From Pseudomonas brassicacearum (GTDB lineage: Bacteria; Pseudomonadota; Gammaproteobacteria; Pseudomonadales; Pseudomonadaceae), in NCBI RefSeq assembly GCF_000585995.1, contig NZ_CP007410.1, positions 1,825,430-1,889,429 on the forward strand: a stretch of 64,000 nucleotides of DNA, in the 5' to 3' direction. Positions 16,793 through 25,648 of the stretch are shown here, one piece after another. The first letter of the stretch is position 1, and the number at the start of each line of letters is the position of its first letter. Made by a program: the position numbers and the translations under genes. Below the pieces are notes generated by a model. That model was given only the letters and a program-made list of their open reading frames with translations. It was not told where the DNA came from and did no database searches.

Positions 16793-18922
16793 GTGGATCG
16801 CTCTCAGTTACTCAGCACCGCGCGCAGCAACGTAGCAGATCTCAGCCGGGGCAATCTGGGTGTGCCGATCTTGCTGCTGGTCATGCTCGCCATGATGATG
16901 CTGCCGGTGCCGCCGTTCCTGCTGGACGTGTTCTTCACGTTCAATATCGCCCTGTCGATCGTGGTGCTGCTGGTGTGCGTCTACGCCTTGCGGCCGCTGG
17001 ATTTCGCGGTGTTCCCGACCATTCTGCTGGTGGCGACGTTGATGCGCCTGGCGCTGAACGTGGCATCGACCCGGGTGGTCATGCTCCACGGCCAGGAAGG
17101 TCACGCCGCCGCCGGTAAGGTGATCCAGGCCTTCGGCGAGGTAGTGATCGGCGGTAACTACGTGGTTGGTATCGTGGTCTTCGCCATTTTGATGATCATC
17201 AACTTCGTCGTGGTGACCAAGGGTGCCGGGCGGATCTCCGAGGTGAGCGCACGTTTTACCCTCGATGCGATGCCCGGCAAGCAAATGGCGATCGACGCGG
17301 ACCTCAACGCCGGCCTGATCGACCAGGGCCAGGCCAAGCTGCGTCGCCTGGAAGTGGCCCAGGAAGCCGAGTTCTACGGCTCCATGGACGGTGCCAGCAA
17401 ATTCGTACGCGGTGACGCCATCGCCGGCCTGCTGATTCTGTTCATCAACCTGATCGGCGGCATGGCCGTTGGTATCTTCCAGCACAACATGACCTTCGGC
17501 GACGCCGGCAAGGTTTACGCCCTGTTGACCATCGGTGACGGTTTGGTGGCGCAATTGCCATCACTGTTGTTATCCACAGCTGCCGCGATCATGGTGACCC
17601 GCGCTTCGGGTTCCGAAGACATGGGCAAGCAGATCGGCCGGCAGATGTTCGCCTCGCCCAAGGCCCTGGCGGTTGCCGCCGGCCTGATGGCGGTGATGGG
17701 CCTGGTGCCCGGCATGCCACACTTTTCCTTCCTGAGCATGGCGGCCCTGGCGGCGGGCGGCGCCTACCTGTTCTGGAAGAAGCAGAACGTGCAGAAGGTC
17801 CAGGCCCTGCAAGAGGTCAAGCGCCAGCAGGAACTGCTGCCATCGCCGGCCCGCGCCATGGAAACCAAGGAACTGGGCTGGGACGACGTGACGCCCATCG
17901 ACATGATCGGCCTGGAAGTCGGTTACCGCCTGATTCCATTGGTCGACCGCAACCAGGGAGGCCAGTTGCTGGCGCGGATCAAGGGCGTGCGCAAGAAGTT
18001 GTCCCAGGACTTGGGCTTCCTGATGCCCACCGTGCATATCCGCGACAACCTCGACCTGGCGCCGAGCGCCTACCGCTTGACGCTGATGGGCGTGATCCTG
18101 GCCGAAGCCGAGATCTACCCGGATCGCGAGCTGGCGATCAACCCGGGGCAGGTCTATGGCTCGCTCAACGGCATCACCGCCAAGGATCCGGCTTTTGGCC
18201 TGGAAGCGGTGTGGATCGAAATCAGCCAGCGGGCCCAGGCTCAGTCCCTCGGCTACACCGTGGTGGACGCCAGCACCGTCGTGGCGACCCACTTGAACCA
18301 GATTCTGTACAAGCACTCCAGCGAGCTGATCGGCCACGAAGAAGTCCAGCAACTCCTGCAAGTACTGGCCAAAGGCTCGCCAAAGTTGGCCGACGAGCTG
18401 GTGCCGGGTGTGGTGTCGTTGTCGCAATTGCTCAAGGTGTTGCAGGCGCTGTTGGCCGAACAGGTGCCCGTACGCGACATTCGCAGCATTGCCGAGGCCA
18501 TCGCCAACAACGCGTCCAAGAGTCAAGATACCGCCGCCCTGGTGGCTGCGGTTCGGGTCGGCGTATCCCGCGCAATCGTCCAAAGCATTGTAGGCACTGA
18601 GTCTGAGCTGCCTGTGATCACTCTGGAACCAAGGTTGGAACAGATATTGCTCAATAGTCTTCAGAAGGCAGGACAAGGCTCGGAAGAGGGTGTTCTGCTG
18701 GAGCCAAGCATGGCCGAGAAGCTGCAGCGTTCGCTGATCGATGCAGCCCAGCGGCAGGAGATGCAAGGCCAACCGGTGATCCTGCTGGTGGCCGGCCCGA
18801 TTCGCGCGATGCTCTCGCGATTCGGTCGCCTCGCGGTCCCGGGGCTGCATGTGCTGGCGTACCAAGAGATACCGGACAACAAGCAAGTGACCATCGTTGC
18901 GACAGTAGGGCCCAACGGCTGA
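16793..18922 (+). CDS. flhA: Flagellar export gate protein FlhA
   Basis: 709 residues from GTG 16793, preceded by GGGGAAT; this gives the family N-terminus (M/V)DRSQLLSTARSNVADLSRG, and a longer in-frame reading from 16682 is not conserved. The N-terminal half has about eight membrane helices and the FHIPEP-type signature (RISEVSARFTLDAMPGKQMA, about residues 147-166). The C-terminal cytoplasmic half forms the nonameric ring that docks chaperone-substrate complexes. flhF follows after 11 bases. Confidence 0.96.
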   Translation: MDRSQLLSTARSNVADLSRGNLGVPILLLVMLAMMMLPVPPFLLDVFFTFNIALSIVVLLVCVYALRPLDFAVFPTILLVATLMRLALNVASTRVVMLHGQEGHAAAGKVIQAFGEVVIGGNYVVGIVVFAILMIINFVVVTKGAGRISEVSARFTLDAMPGKQMAIDADLNAGLIDQGQAKLRRLEVAQEAEFYGSMDGASKFVRGDAIAGLLILFINLIGGMAVGIFQHNMTFGDAGKVYALLTIGDGLVAQLPSLLLSTAAAIMVTRASGSEDMGKQIGRQMFASPKALAVAAGLMAVMGLVPGMPHFSFLSMAALAAGGAYLFWKKQNVQKVQALQEVKRQQELLPSPARAMETKELGWDDVTPIDMIGLEVGYRLIPLVDRNQGGQLLARIKGVRKKLSQDLGFLMPTVHIRDNLDLAPSAYRLTLMGVILAEAEIYPDRELAINPGQVYGSLNGITAKDPAFGLEAVWIEISQRAQAQSLGYTVVDASTVVATHLNQILYKHSSELIGHEEVQQLLQVLAKGSPKLADELVPGVVSLSQLLKVLQALLAEQVPVRDIRSIAEAIANNASKSQDTAALVAAVRVGVSRAIVQSIVGTESELPVITLEPRLEQILLNSLQKAGQGSEEGVLLEPSMAEKLQRSLIDAAQRQEMQGQPVILLVAGPIRAMLSRFGRLAVPGLHVLAYQEIPDNKQVTIVATVGPNG

Positions 18923-18933
18923 GGTAGTGGTTT

Positions 18934-20283
18934 ATGCAAGTGAAGCGTTTTTTCGCCGCCGATATGCGTCAGGCCATGAAGCTGGTTCGTGACGAGCTGG
19001 GCGCTGAAGCAGCCATCATTGGCAATCGCCGGATCGCTGGCGGTGTCGAGTTGACGGCGGCCCTGGATTACAAATTGTCGGCGCTGGCCCCGCGCGTTCC
19101 AAACATGGAGCTTGAGGATGAGCTGCGCAAGACCCAATCGCGTATCGCCAGCGCCCAGGCCGAATTGAGCCTGCGCAGCAGCGAAGGCCAGGCTAGCGCG
19201 GGCACCAATCGTCAATTGTTCGCCGGTCAGCCGCTGACGGCCGGCCTGCCGTTGACCGCTGCCGAGCCGCTGATCGAGCAGGCCCAGGTCGAGCCACGTC
19301 GTCCGGCGCCGGCTCCGGCCGCGCCAAGCAGTGGTATCGACCCGCGTGCCCTGGACTCGATGCGCTTTGAACTCAACAGCCTGCGTGAACTGATGGAAGT
19401 TCAGCTCGGCTCCCTGGCCTGGAACCAGCTGCAAGGCAGCCGTCCAGCCCAGGCCAACCTGTGGCGTCGCCTGCAACGCATCGGCCTGTCCGGCCCGTTG
19501 TCCCGGGACCTGCTGGCGCTGATCAACGGTATCGAAGAACCTCGCCAGGCCTGGCGCATGTTGCTGGCGCACCTGGCGCGGATGATTGCTACACCGGAAG
19601 TCGAACCGCTGGAAGAGGGTGGCGTGATTGCGATGGTCGGCCCTGCCGGCATGGGCAAGACCACTACCCTGGCCAAGCTCGCGGCCCGTTATGTACTCAA
19701 GTACGGCGCCCAGAGTATTGCCCTGGTCAGCATGGACAGTTTCCGTATCGGCGCCCAGGAACAACTCAAGACCCTGGGCCGGATCCTCAATGTGTCGGTG
19801 ACCCATGTGGATCCAGGTCAGTCCCTGGCCCAGGCACTGGAACCGCTGCTGCGCAAACGCGTCGTGCTGATCGATACCGCCGGCCTGCAAGCCAGCGATC
19901 CGGCCCTGCGCATGCAGCTAGAAAGCCTGGCCGGGCGCGGCATCCGGTCAAAAAATTATCTCGTGTTGGCAACCACCAGCCAAAAACAGGTTCTAACCGC
20001 CGCTTACCACAGCTACAAACGCTGCGGGCTAGCCGGCTGCATCCTGACTAAGCTGGACGAAACGGCAAGCCTGGGCGAGGTGTTGAGCCTGGCGATCGGT
20101 CATGAACTACCGGTGGCCTACCTGACCGACGGACCGCGGATCCCGGATGATTTGCATCTGCCGCGCCGTCATCAACTGGTCAGTCGTGCCGTGAGTGTGC
20201 AAATGCAGGAAGAACCCAGCGAGGAAGCCATGGCTGACATGTTCGCTGACATCTACCACAGCCCGACCAAACAGGTCGGCTGA
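18934..20283 (+). CDS. flhF: Polar flagellum placement GTPase FlhF
   Basis: 449 residues. SRP-family GTPase that fixes the pole as the site of flagellar assembly. A basic N-terminal B domain (MQVKRFFAADMRQAMKLVRD) and Pro/Ala linker precede the NG domain; the G1 loop is at G236-P-A-G-M-G-K-T-T, and VVLIDTAGL (G3) and TKLDE (G4) are visible. It acts opposite FleN, encoded just downstream. Confidence 0.96.
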   Translation: MQVKRFFAADMRQAMKLVRDELGAEAAIIGNRRIAGGVELTAALDYKLSALAPRVPNMELEDELRKTQSRIASAQAELSLRSSEGQASAGTNRQLFAGQPLTAGLPLTAAEPLIEQAQVEPRRPAPAPAAPSSGIDPRALDSMRFELNSLRELMEVQLGSLAWNQLQGSRPAQANLWRRLQRIGLSGPLSRDLLALINGIEEPRQAWRMLLAHLARMIATPEVEPLEEGGVIAMVGPAGMGKTTTLAKLAARYVLKYGAQSIALVSMDSFRIGAQEQLKTLGRILNVSVTHVDPGQSLAQALEPLLRKRVVLIDTAGLQASDPALRMQLESLAGRGIRSKNYLVLATTSQKQVLTAAYHSYKRCGLAGCILTKLDETASLGEVLSLAIGHELPVAYLTDGPRIPDDLHLPRRHQLVSRAVSVQMQEEPSEEAMADMFADIYHSPTKQVG

Positions 20284-20290
20284 GGTAATC

Positions 20291-20380
20291 ATGAATATTT
20301 TTTGTACCTACATCGATGGTCTGCCATGCATTGTTCCGAATGTGAACGCGCAGCCAGTAATGTGGCCTCCGTCTAAGTAA
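20291..20380 (+). CDS. Possible 29-residue small protein between flhF and fleN
   Basis: ATG 20291 to TAA 20380, with TGAGGTAATC as a plausible ribosome site overlapping the flhF stop. The predicted peptide is unusual for chance (two Cys, three Pro near the end) but matches nothing I know. It may instead be an untranslated fleN leader. Support is limited to the start signal and position. Confidence 0.2.
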   Translation: MNIFCTYIDGLPCIVPNVNAQPVMWPPSK

Positions 20381-20399
20381 GACAAGGTAAAGAACGAAC

Positions 20400-21230
20400 A
20401 TGGGCAGCATGCATCCCGTACAGGTGATCGCGGTGACCGGCGGCAAAGGTGGCGTCGGGAAGACTAACGTGTCAGTGAACTTGTCCCTGGCTCTGGCAGA
20501 GCTTGGCCGACGGGTCATGCTGCTGGACGCCGACCTGGGCCTGGCGAACGTCGATGTGTTGCTGGGGCTCACGCCCAAGCGCACGCTGGCGGACGTCATC
20601 GAAGGTCGCTGCGAACTGCGCGACGTGCTGCTGCAGGGGCCTGGCGGTATTCGCATCGTGCCGGCGGCCTCTGGCACCCAGAGCATGGTTCATCTGACCC
20701 CGGCCCAGCACGCGGGCCTCATCCAGGCCTTCAGCGACATCGGTGACAACCTCGATGTGCTGGTGATCGACACCGCGGCCGGTATCGGTGACTCGGTCGT
20801 CAGTTTCGTCCGCGCCGCCCAGGAAGTGCTGCTGGTGGTCTGCGACGAACCGACGTCCATCACCGACGCCTACGCCCTGATCAAGTTATTGAACCGTGAC
20901 TACGGCATGAACCGCTTCCGCGTCCTGGCCAACATGGCCCAGAGCCCGCAGGAAGGGCGCAACCTGTTTGCCAAGTTGACCAAGGTCACCGATCGCTTCC
21001 TGGACGTCGCCCTACAATACGTCGGCGCCGTGCCGTACGACGAAAGCGTACGCAAGGCCGTCCAGAAGCAACGTGCCGTTTATGAAGCTTTCCCCCGTTC
21101 CAAATGTGCGCTGGCGTTCAAGGCAATCGCCCAGAAGGTCGATACCTGGCCACTGCCGGCCAACCCTCGCGGGCATCTGGAATTTTTCGTCGAGCGTCTT
21201 GTGCAACAAACAGCAGGGCCCGTGCTATGA
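20400..21230 (+). CDS. fleN: Flagellar number regulator FleN (MinD/FlhG family ATPase)
   Basis: 276 residues. Deviant Walker A motif GGKGGVGKTNVSVN with signature Lys16 and Lys21, Walker B VLVIDTAAGIGD, and a C-terminal amphipathic helix (LEFFVERLVQQ) for membrane binding. FleN binds FleQ and limits Pseudomonas to one or a few polar flagella. The last four bases overlap the fliA ATG. Confidence 0.97.
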   Translation: MGSMHPVQVIAVTGGKGGVGKTNVSVNLSLALAELGRRVMLLDADLGLANVDVLLGLTPKRTLADVIEGRCELRDVLLQGPGGIRIVPAASGTQSMVHLTPAQHAGLIQAFSDIGDNLDVLVIDTAAGIGDSVVSFVRAAQEVLLVVCDEPTSITDAYALIKLLNRDYGMNRFRVLANMAQSPQEGRNLFAKLTKVTDRFLDVALQYVGAVPYDESVRKAVQKQRAVYEAFPRSKCALAFKAIAQKVDTWPLPANPRGHLEFFVERLVQQTAGPVL

Positions 21231-22105
21231 CTGCCAGCGGTTACAACCATCTCTACAAAAAATCGGCACGGGACGCCCAATACGAACTGATTGAGCGTTA
21301 TGCGCCACTGGTCAAGCGTATCGCCTATCACTTGTTGGCGCGGTTGCCGGCCAGTGTCCAGGTCGAGGACTTGATCCAGGCGGGCATGATCGGCCTGCTC
21401 GAAGTATCGAATAAATACGATGCGAGCAAGGGCGCCAGTTTCGAGACGTATGCCGGTATTCGCATCCGTGGCGCGATGCTCGATGAAGTCCGCAAGGGCG
21501 ATTGGGCACCGCGTTCGGTGCACCGTAATACCCGTATGGTCAGTGACGCGATTCGCGCTATTGAAGCTAAAACCGGGCGTGACGCTAAAGATCACGAGGT
21601 TGCGGCCGAACTCCAGTTGAGTCTCGATGATTATTACGGGATTTTGAACGATACCTTGGGCAGCCGCCTGTTCAGTTTCGACGACCTGCTGCAGGACGGC
21701 GAACATGAAGGGCTGCACGAGGATGGCGCGAGTGCTCACATGGAGCCATCGCGTGACCTGGAAGATGAACGTTTCCAGAGCGCGCTGGCGGATGCGATTG
21801 CCAATTTGCCGGAGCGTGAGCGACTGGTCTTGGCGCTGTACTACGACGAAGAGCTGAACCTCAAGGAAATCGGTGAGGTCCTGGGGGTCAGCGAATCGCG
21901 GGTCAGCCAGTTACACAGCCAGTGCGCGGCCCGTTTACGGGGGCGTTTGGGGAGTGGCGAGCGCGCTGACAGCAGTGTGGGGACACTGCGAACGAGGCTG
22001 GTCTGGCAAGCACTGCGCCAGTCTCCATTCGCTGTGCTCCAGACCGTTGTTGAGTGTTGTGCCGGATTGATTGAAATGGCGCGTTCAGGTGCTGGACGCG
22101 TTTAA
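21227..22105 (+). CDS. fliA: Flagellar sigma factor FliA (sigma-28), C-terminus altered by an apparent 1-base deletion
   Basis: As written the frame runs 292 codons. Residues 1-241 are a normal FliA: region 2 (LVKRIAYHLLARLP, VEDLIQAGMIGLLEV), region 3, and region 4 with VSESRVSQLHSQCAARLRGR. FliA transcribes filament and chemotaxis genes and is held by FlgM. After R-L-G the frame enters about 50 residues unlike any FliA. One more G in the run at 21949-21952 would give RLGEWRAR and a stop at 21967-21969, the usual Pseudomonas ending (247 residues). The tail is therefore most likely a sequencing error or a recent mutation. Confidence 0.93.
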   Translation: MTASGYNHLYKKSARDAQYELIERYAPLVKRIAYHLLARLPASVQVEDLIQAGMIGLLEVSNKYDASKGASFETYAGIRIRGAMLDEVRKGDWAPRSVHRNTRMVSDAIRAIEAKTGRDAKDHEVAAELQLSLDDYYGILNDTLGSRLFSFDDLLQDGEHEGLHEDGASAHMEPSRDLEDERFQSALADAIANLPERERLVLALYYDEELNLKEIGEVLGVSESRVSQLHSQCAARLRGRLGSGERADSSVGTLRTRLVWQALRQSPFAVLQTVVECCAGLIEMARSGAGRV

Positions 22106-22135
22106 GACTGCTTGGAGGTCGAATTGGACAAGAAC

Positions 22136-22507
22136 ATGAAAATCCTCATCGTTGATGACTTCTCAACGATGCGGCGGATCATAAAAAACCTGTTGCGTGA
22201 CCTTGGGTTCACCAACACGGTCGAGGCCGACGATGGCACCACTGCCATTCCGGTTCTCAACAGCGGGAGCATCGACTTTCTGGTGACTGACTGGAACATG
22301 CCCGGCATGACCGGTATCGACTTGCTGCGCCATGTGCGCGCCGACGAAAAACTCAAGCATCTTCCAGTGCTGATGGTGACTGCCGAAGCCAAGCGCGAGC
22401 AGATCATCGAAGCGGCTCAGGCCGGTGTAAACGGCTATGTGGTCAAACCCTTCACGGCCCAGGCGTTGAAAGAGAAGATCGAGAAAATCTTCGAACGCAT
22501 CGGTTAA
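22136..22507 (+). CDS. cheY: Chemotaxis response regulator CheY
   Basis: 123 residues from ATG 22136. Single receiver domain with acidic pocket Asp7/Asp8, phospho-acceptor Asp52 ([13 protein letters not shown]), and the VVKPFTA lysine. It carries the signal from CheA to FliM. The only good ribosome site (GGAGG at 22114-22118) fits a TTG start at 22124, which would add four residues (MDKN), better than the ATG; the true start is uncertain between these two. Confidence 0.95.
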   Translation: MKILIVDDFSTMRRIIKNLLRDLGFTNTVEADDGTTAIPVLNSGSIDFLVTDWNMPGMTGIDLLRHVRADEKLKHLPVLMVTAEAKREQIIEAAQAGVNGYVVKPFTAQALKEKIEKIFERIG

Positions 22508-22525
22508 CCGCGCCACGGGGGAGCT

Positions 22526-23311
22526 ATGGATAACGAATCTTCAATGGGCGATTTTGAATCGACCCTGAAAAAACATGCCCGCGAACTGGTCGACAGCCTT
22601 GAAAAAGGTCGTTTTGGCGATGCGGTTCAAATGATCCATGAGCTCAACCAGACCCGTGACCGTGGTCTGTATCAGGAAGTGGGCAAGCTCACGCGTGAAT
22701 TGCACAGCGCCATTGTCAATTTCCAGATCGACCCGAACATGCCCCAGGCCGAGGAAGTCTCGCAGATCACCGACGCCACCGAGCGTCTGGGTTATGTGGT
22801 CAAGCTGACCGAGGCCGCAGCCAACCGCACCATGGACCTGGTGGAAAGCGCAACGCCGCTGGTCAATGGCCTGAGCGAGGAAGCCCAGGCCTTGAGCACC
22901 GACTGGGGCCGGTTCATGCGGCGCGAAGTCGGCGCGGAAGAGTTTCGGGACCTGGCCCGTCGGGTCGACGGTTTCCTGACGCGCAGCAGCACCGATAACC
23001 GCGCGGTGGCAAGCAATCTCAACGACATTCTGCTGGCTCAGGACTATCAAGACCTGACCGGTCAGGTGATCAAGCGCGTGACCCAATTGGTCACCGAAGT
23101 CGAAAGTAATCTGCTCAAACTGGTGTTGATGGCCAGCCAGGTCGACCGCTTTGCAGGCATCGAACACGACCGTGAAGCGATCCTTGCTGAAAAAGATCCA
23201 CAAAAACATCTCTCGCAGGGTGAAGGTCCGCAGATTCATGCCGATAAAAGAGAAGACGTTATGTCCGGTCAGGACGATGTGGACGATTTGCTGTCCAGCC
23301 TTGGATTCTGA
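22526..23311 (+). CDS. cheZ: CheY-phosphate phosphatase CheZ
   Basis: 261 residues, mostly long helices forming the four-helix bundle of the CheZ dimer. The catalytic motif DYQDLTGQVIKRV is present, with Asp176 and the attacking-water Gln180. The C-terminal peptide (DDVDDLLSSLGF) is the CheY-tethering helix. It lies between cheY and cheA. Confidence 0.96.
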   Translation: MDNESSMGDFESTLKKHARELVDSLEKGRFGDAVQMIHELNQTRDRGLYQEVGKLTRELHSAIVNFQIDPNMPQAEEVSQITDATERLGYVVKLTEAAANRTMDLVESATPLVNGLSEEAQALSTDWGRFMRREVGAEEFRDLARRVDGFLTRSSTDNRAVASNLNDILLAQDYQDLTGQVIKRVTQLVTEVESNLLKLVLMASQVDRFAGIEHDREAILAEKDPQKHLSQGEGPQIHADKREDVMSGQDDVDDLLSSLGF

Positions 23312-23341
23312 GTTTTAGCCCTGTTTTAGGAGCAGCCATTA

Positions 23342-25600
23342 ATGAGCTTCGGCGCCGATGAAGAGATCCTTCAGGATTTCCTGGTTGAGGCCGGCGAGAT
23401 TCTAGAGCAACTGTCTGAACAACTGGTCGAGCTGGAAAGCCGACCGGATGATGCGGACTTGCTCAATGCAATTTTTCGCGGTTTCCACACTGTAAAAGGA
23501 GGCGCCGGCTTCCTCCAGCTCAATGAGCTGGTGGAGTGCTGCCACATTGCCGAGAACGTGTTTGACATCCTGCGCAAGGGTGAACGCCGCGTTGATTCGG
23601 AACTGATGGACGTGGTGCTTGAAGCGCTGGATGCGGTCAATAGCATGTTCAGCGAAGTGCGTGAGCGCTCGCCGATCACTGCGGCCACGCCTGAGTTGCT
23701 TGCCGCGCTGGCACGCCTGGCGGAGCCGCAATCGGCTGACGAACCCGCTCCGGCTGTCGAGGCCGCCGTTGAAGAACCGGTCGCCGAGGAATCGGGCGAC
23801 ATCACCGATAACGAATTTGAACAGTTGCTGGACTCGCTGAACGCCGTCAAGGCCCAAGCCGAGGCCCCGACAGCGCCGGTAGCTCCTGCTGCGCCCGCCA
23901 ATGCGACGGCTGCCGCCAGTGATGAAATCACCGACGACGAGTTCGAGTCGTTGCTCGATCAGCTTCATGGCAAAGGCCAGTTCGCTCCCGATGCAGCCGT
24001 CCCTGCGGCGGCCCCGGCCGCCCCGAAAGCGGCGGGCGATAACTCCGACATCACCGACGACGAATTCGAAGCCTTGCTCGATCAGTTGCACGGCAAGGGC
24101 ACGTTTGCCGTTGACGCGCTGGATTCGGCGATTGCTTCCGCGCCGAAACCGGCCAAGCCTACCGCCGCCGCGGCGGGCAGCGATCTGATCAGCGACCACG
24201 AATTCGAATCGCTGCTCGACGAACTGCATGGCAAAGGCAAGTTCACTGAAGTCGGTACGGCTGCCGCAGCGTCTGCTGCCGCCACTGCTGCGCCGGTGGC
24301 CAAGGCTGCGCCAAAACCTGCTGCCAAAGCCCCCGAGCCCAAGGCGGAGACACCCAAGCCTGCTCCGGCCGCTGCCCCCGCAGCCGCTCGAGCTCCAGCG
24401 GCTCCACCCGCGGAAAAACCGGCCAGCGAAGCCGAGACGACCGTTCGGGTCGACACTGCGCGCCTGGACGAGATCATGAACATGGTCGGCGAACTGGTGC
24501 TGGTGCGTAACCGTCTGGTGCGCCTGGGCCTCAACAGCCAGGACGAAGCGATGTCCAAGGCCGTGTCGAACCTCGACGTGGTCACGGCCGATTTGCAGAC
24601 AGCGGTCATGAAGACCCGGATGCAGCCGATCAAGAAAGTCTTCGGGCGCTTCCCGCGCCTGGTTCGTGACCTGGCTCGCCAGCTCAAGAAAGAAATCAAC
24701 CTGGAACTGGTGGGTGAAGAAACCGACCTGGACAAGAACCTTGTCGAGGCCCTGGCCGACCCGCTGGTCCACTTGGTGCGCAACGCGGTCGACCACGGCA
24801 TCGAGTCGCCGGAAGAACGCGAAGCGTCGGGCAAGGTGCGTAGCGGCAAGGTGATACTGGCCGCCGAGCAGGAAGGCGACCACATCCTGCTGTCGATCTC
24901 CGACGACGGCAAAGGCATGGACCCGAACGTGCTGCGTTCCATCGCGGTGAAACGCGGTGTGATGGACAAGGATGCCGCCGACCGCCTGAGCGACACCGAG
25001 TGCTACAACCTGATCTTCGCCCCGGGCTTCTCGACCAAGACCGAGATTTCCGACGTGTCGGGCCGTGGCGTGGGCATGGACGTGGTGAAAACCAAGATTT
25101 CCCAGCTCAACGGTTCGATCAACATTTACTCGACCAAGGGCCAGGGCTCGAAGATCGTCATCAAGGTCCCGCTGACCCTGGCGATCATGCCGACCCTGAT
25201 GGTGATGCTGGGCAACCAGGCGTTCGCCTTCCCACTGGTCAACGTCAACGAGATCTTCCACCTCGACCTGTCGCGCACCAACGTGGTGGACGGCCAGGAA
25301 GTGGTGATCGTACGGGACAAGGCACTGCCGCTGTTCTACCTCAAGCGCTGGCTGGTCAGCTCTGCGGCTCATGTGGAGCAGGGCGAAGGCCATGTGGTGA
25401 TCCTTTCGGTGGGCACCCAGCGGATCGGCTTCGTCGTCGACCAGTTGGTGGGCCAGGAAGAAGTGGTCATCAAGCCGTTGGGCAAGATGCTCCAGGGCAC
25501 CCCGGGCATGTCCGGCGCCACCATCACCGGCGACGGCCGCATCGCGTTGATTCTCGATGTGCCAAGCATGCTCAAGCGTTACGCCGCTCGGCGTATTTGA
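23342..25600 (+). CDS. cheA: Chemotaxis histidine kinase CheA with a repeat-bearing linker
   Basis: 752 residues. N-terminal Hpt (P1) domain with phospho-His49 in FHTVKGG; a long Ala/Pro/Glu linker (about 125-365); dimerisation P3 (from about 366); HATPase P4 with N-box HLVRNAVDHGIE (about 477-488) and G-boxes; and a C-terminal CheW-like P5. The linker holds four copies of a short acidic motif of the type ITDDEFExLLDQLHGKG at about 154-167, 196-215, 237-255 and 283-301. In Vibrio the comparable linker region binds the polar partners ParC and ParP, and homologues are encoded downstream here. Confidence 0.97.
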   Translation: MSFGADEEILQDFLVEAGEILEQLSEQLVELESRPDDADLLNAIFRGFHTVKGGAGFLQLNELVECCHIAENVFDILRKGERRVDSELMDVVLEALDAVNSMFSEVRERSPITAATPELLAALARLAEPQSADEPAPAVEAAVEEPVAEESGDITDNEFEQLLDSLNAVKAQAEAPTAPVAPAAPANATAAASDEITDDEFESLLDQLHGKGQFAPDAAVPAAAPAAPKAAGDNSDITDDEFEALLDQLHGKGTFAVDALDSAIASAPKPAKPTAAAAGSDLISDHEFESLLDELHGKGKFTEVGTAAAASAAATAAPVAKAAPKPAAKAPEPKAETPKPAPAAAPAAARAPAAPPAEKPASEAETTVRVDTARLDEIMNMVGELVLVRNRLVRLGLNSQDEAMSKAVSNLDVVTADLQTAVMKTRMQPIKKVFGRFPRLVRDLARQLKKEINLELVGEETDLDKNLVEALADPLVHLVRNAVDHGIESPEEREASGKVRSGKVILAAEQEGDHILLSISDDGKGMDPNVLRSIAVKRGVMDKDAADRLSDTECYNLIFAPGFSTKTEISDVSGRGVGMDVVKTKISQLNGSINIYSTKGQGSKIVIKVPLTLAIMPTLMVMLGNQAFAFPLVNVNEIFHLDLSRTNVVDGQEVVIVRDKALPLFYLKRWLVSSAAHVEQGEGHVVILSVGTQRIGFVVDQLVGQEEVVIKPLGKMLQGTPGMSGATITGDGRIALILDVPSMLKRYAARRI
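23801..24244 (+). repeat. Four in-frame repeats within the cheA linker
   Basis: These bases encode four spaced copies of an acidic helix motif (ITDNEFEQLLDSL; ITDDEFESLLDQLHGKG; ITDDEFEALLDQLHGKG; ISDHEFESLLDELHGKG), separated by 29 to 32 residues rich in Ala and Pro. The first copy lacks the HGKG tail. Confidence 0.85.
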
Positions 25601-25648
25601 TTCTGGAGGGGCGTGGCCCAGGGCCGCGCCTCGTCTAACGGAGTGTTT

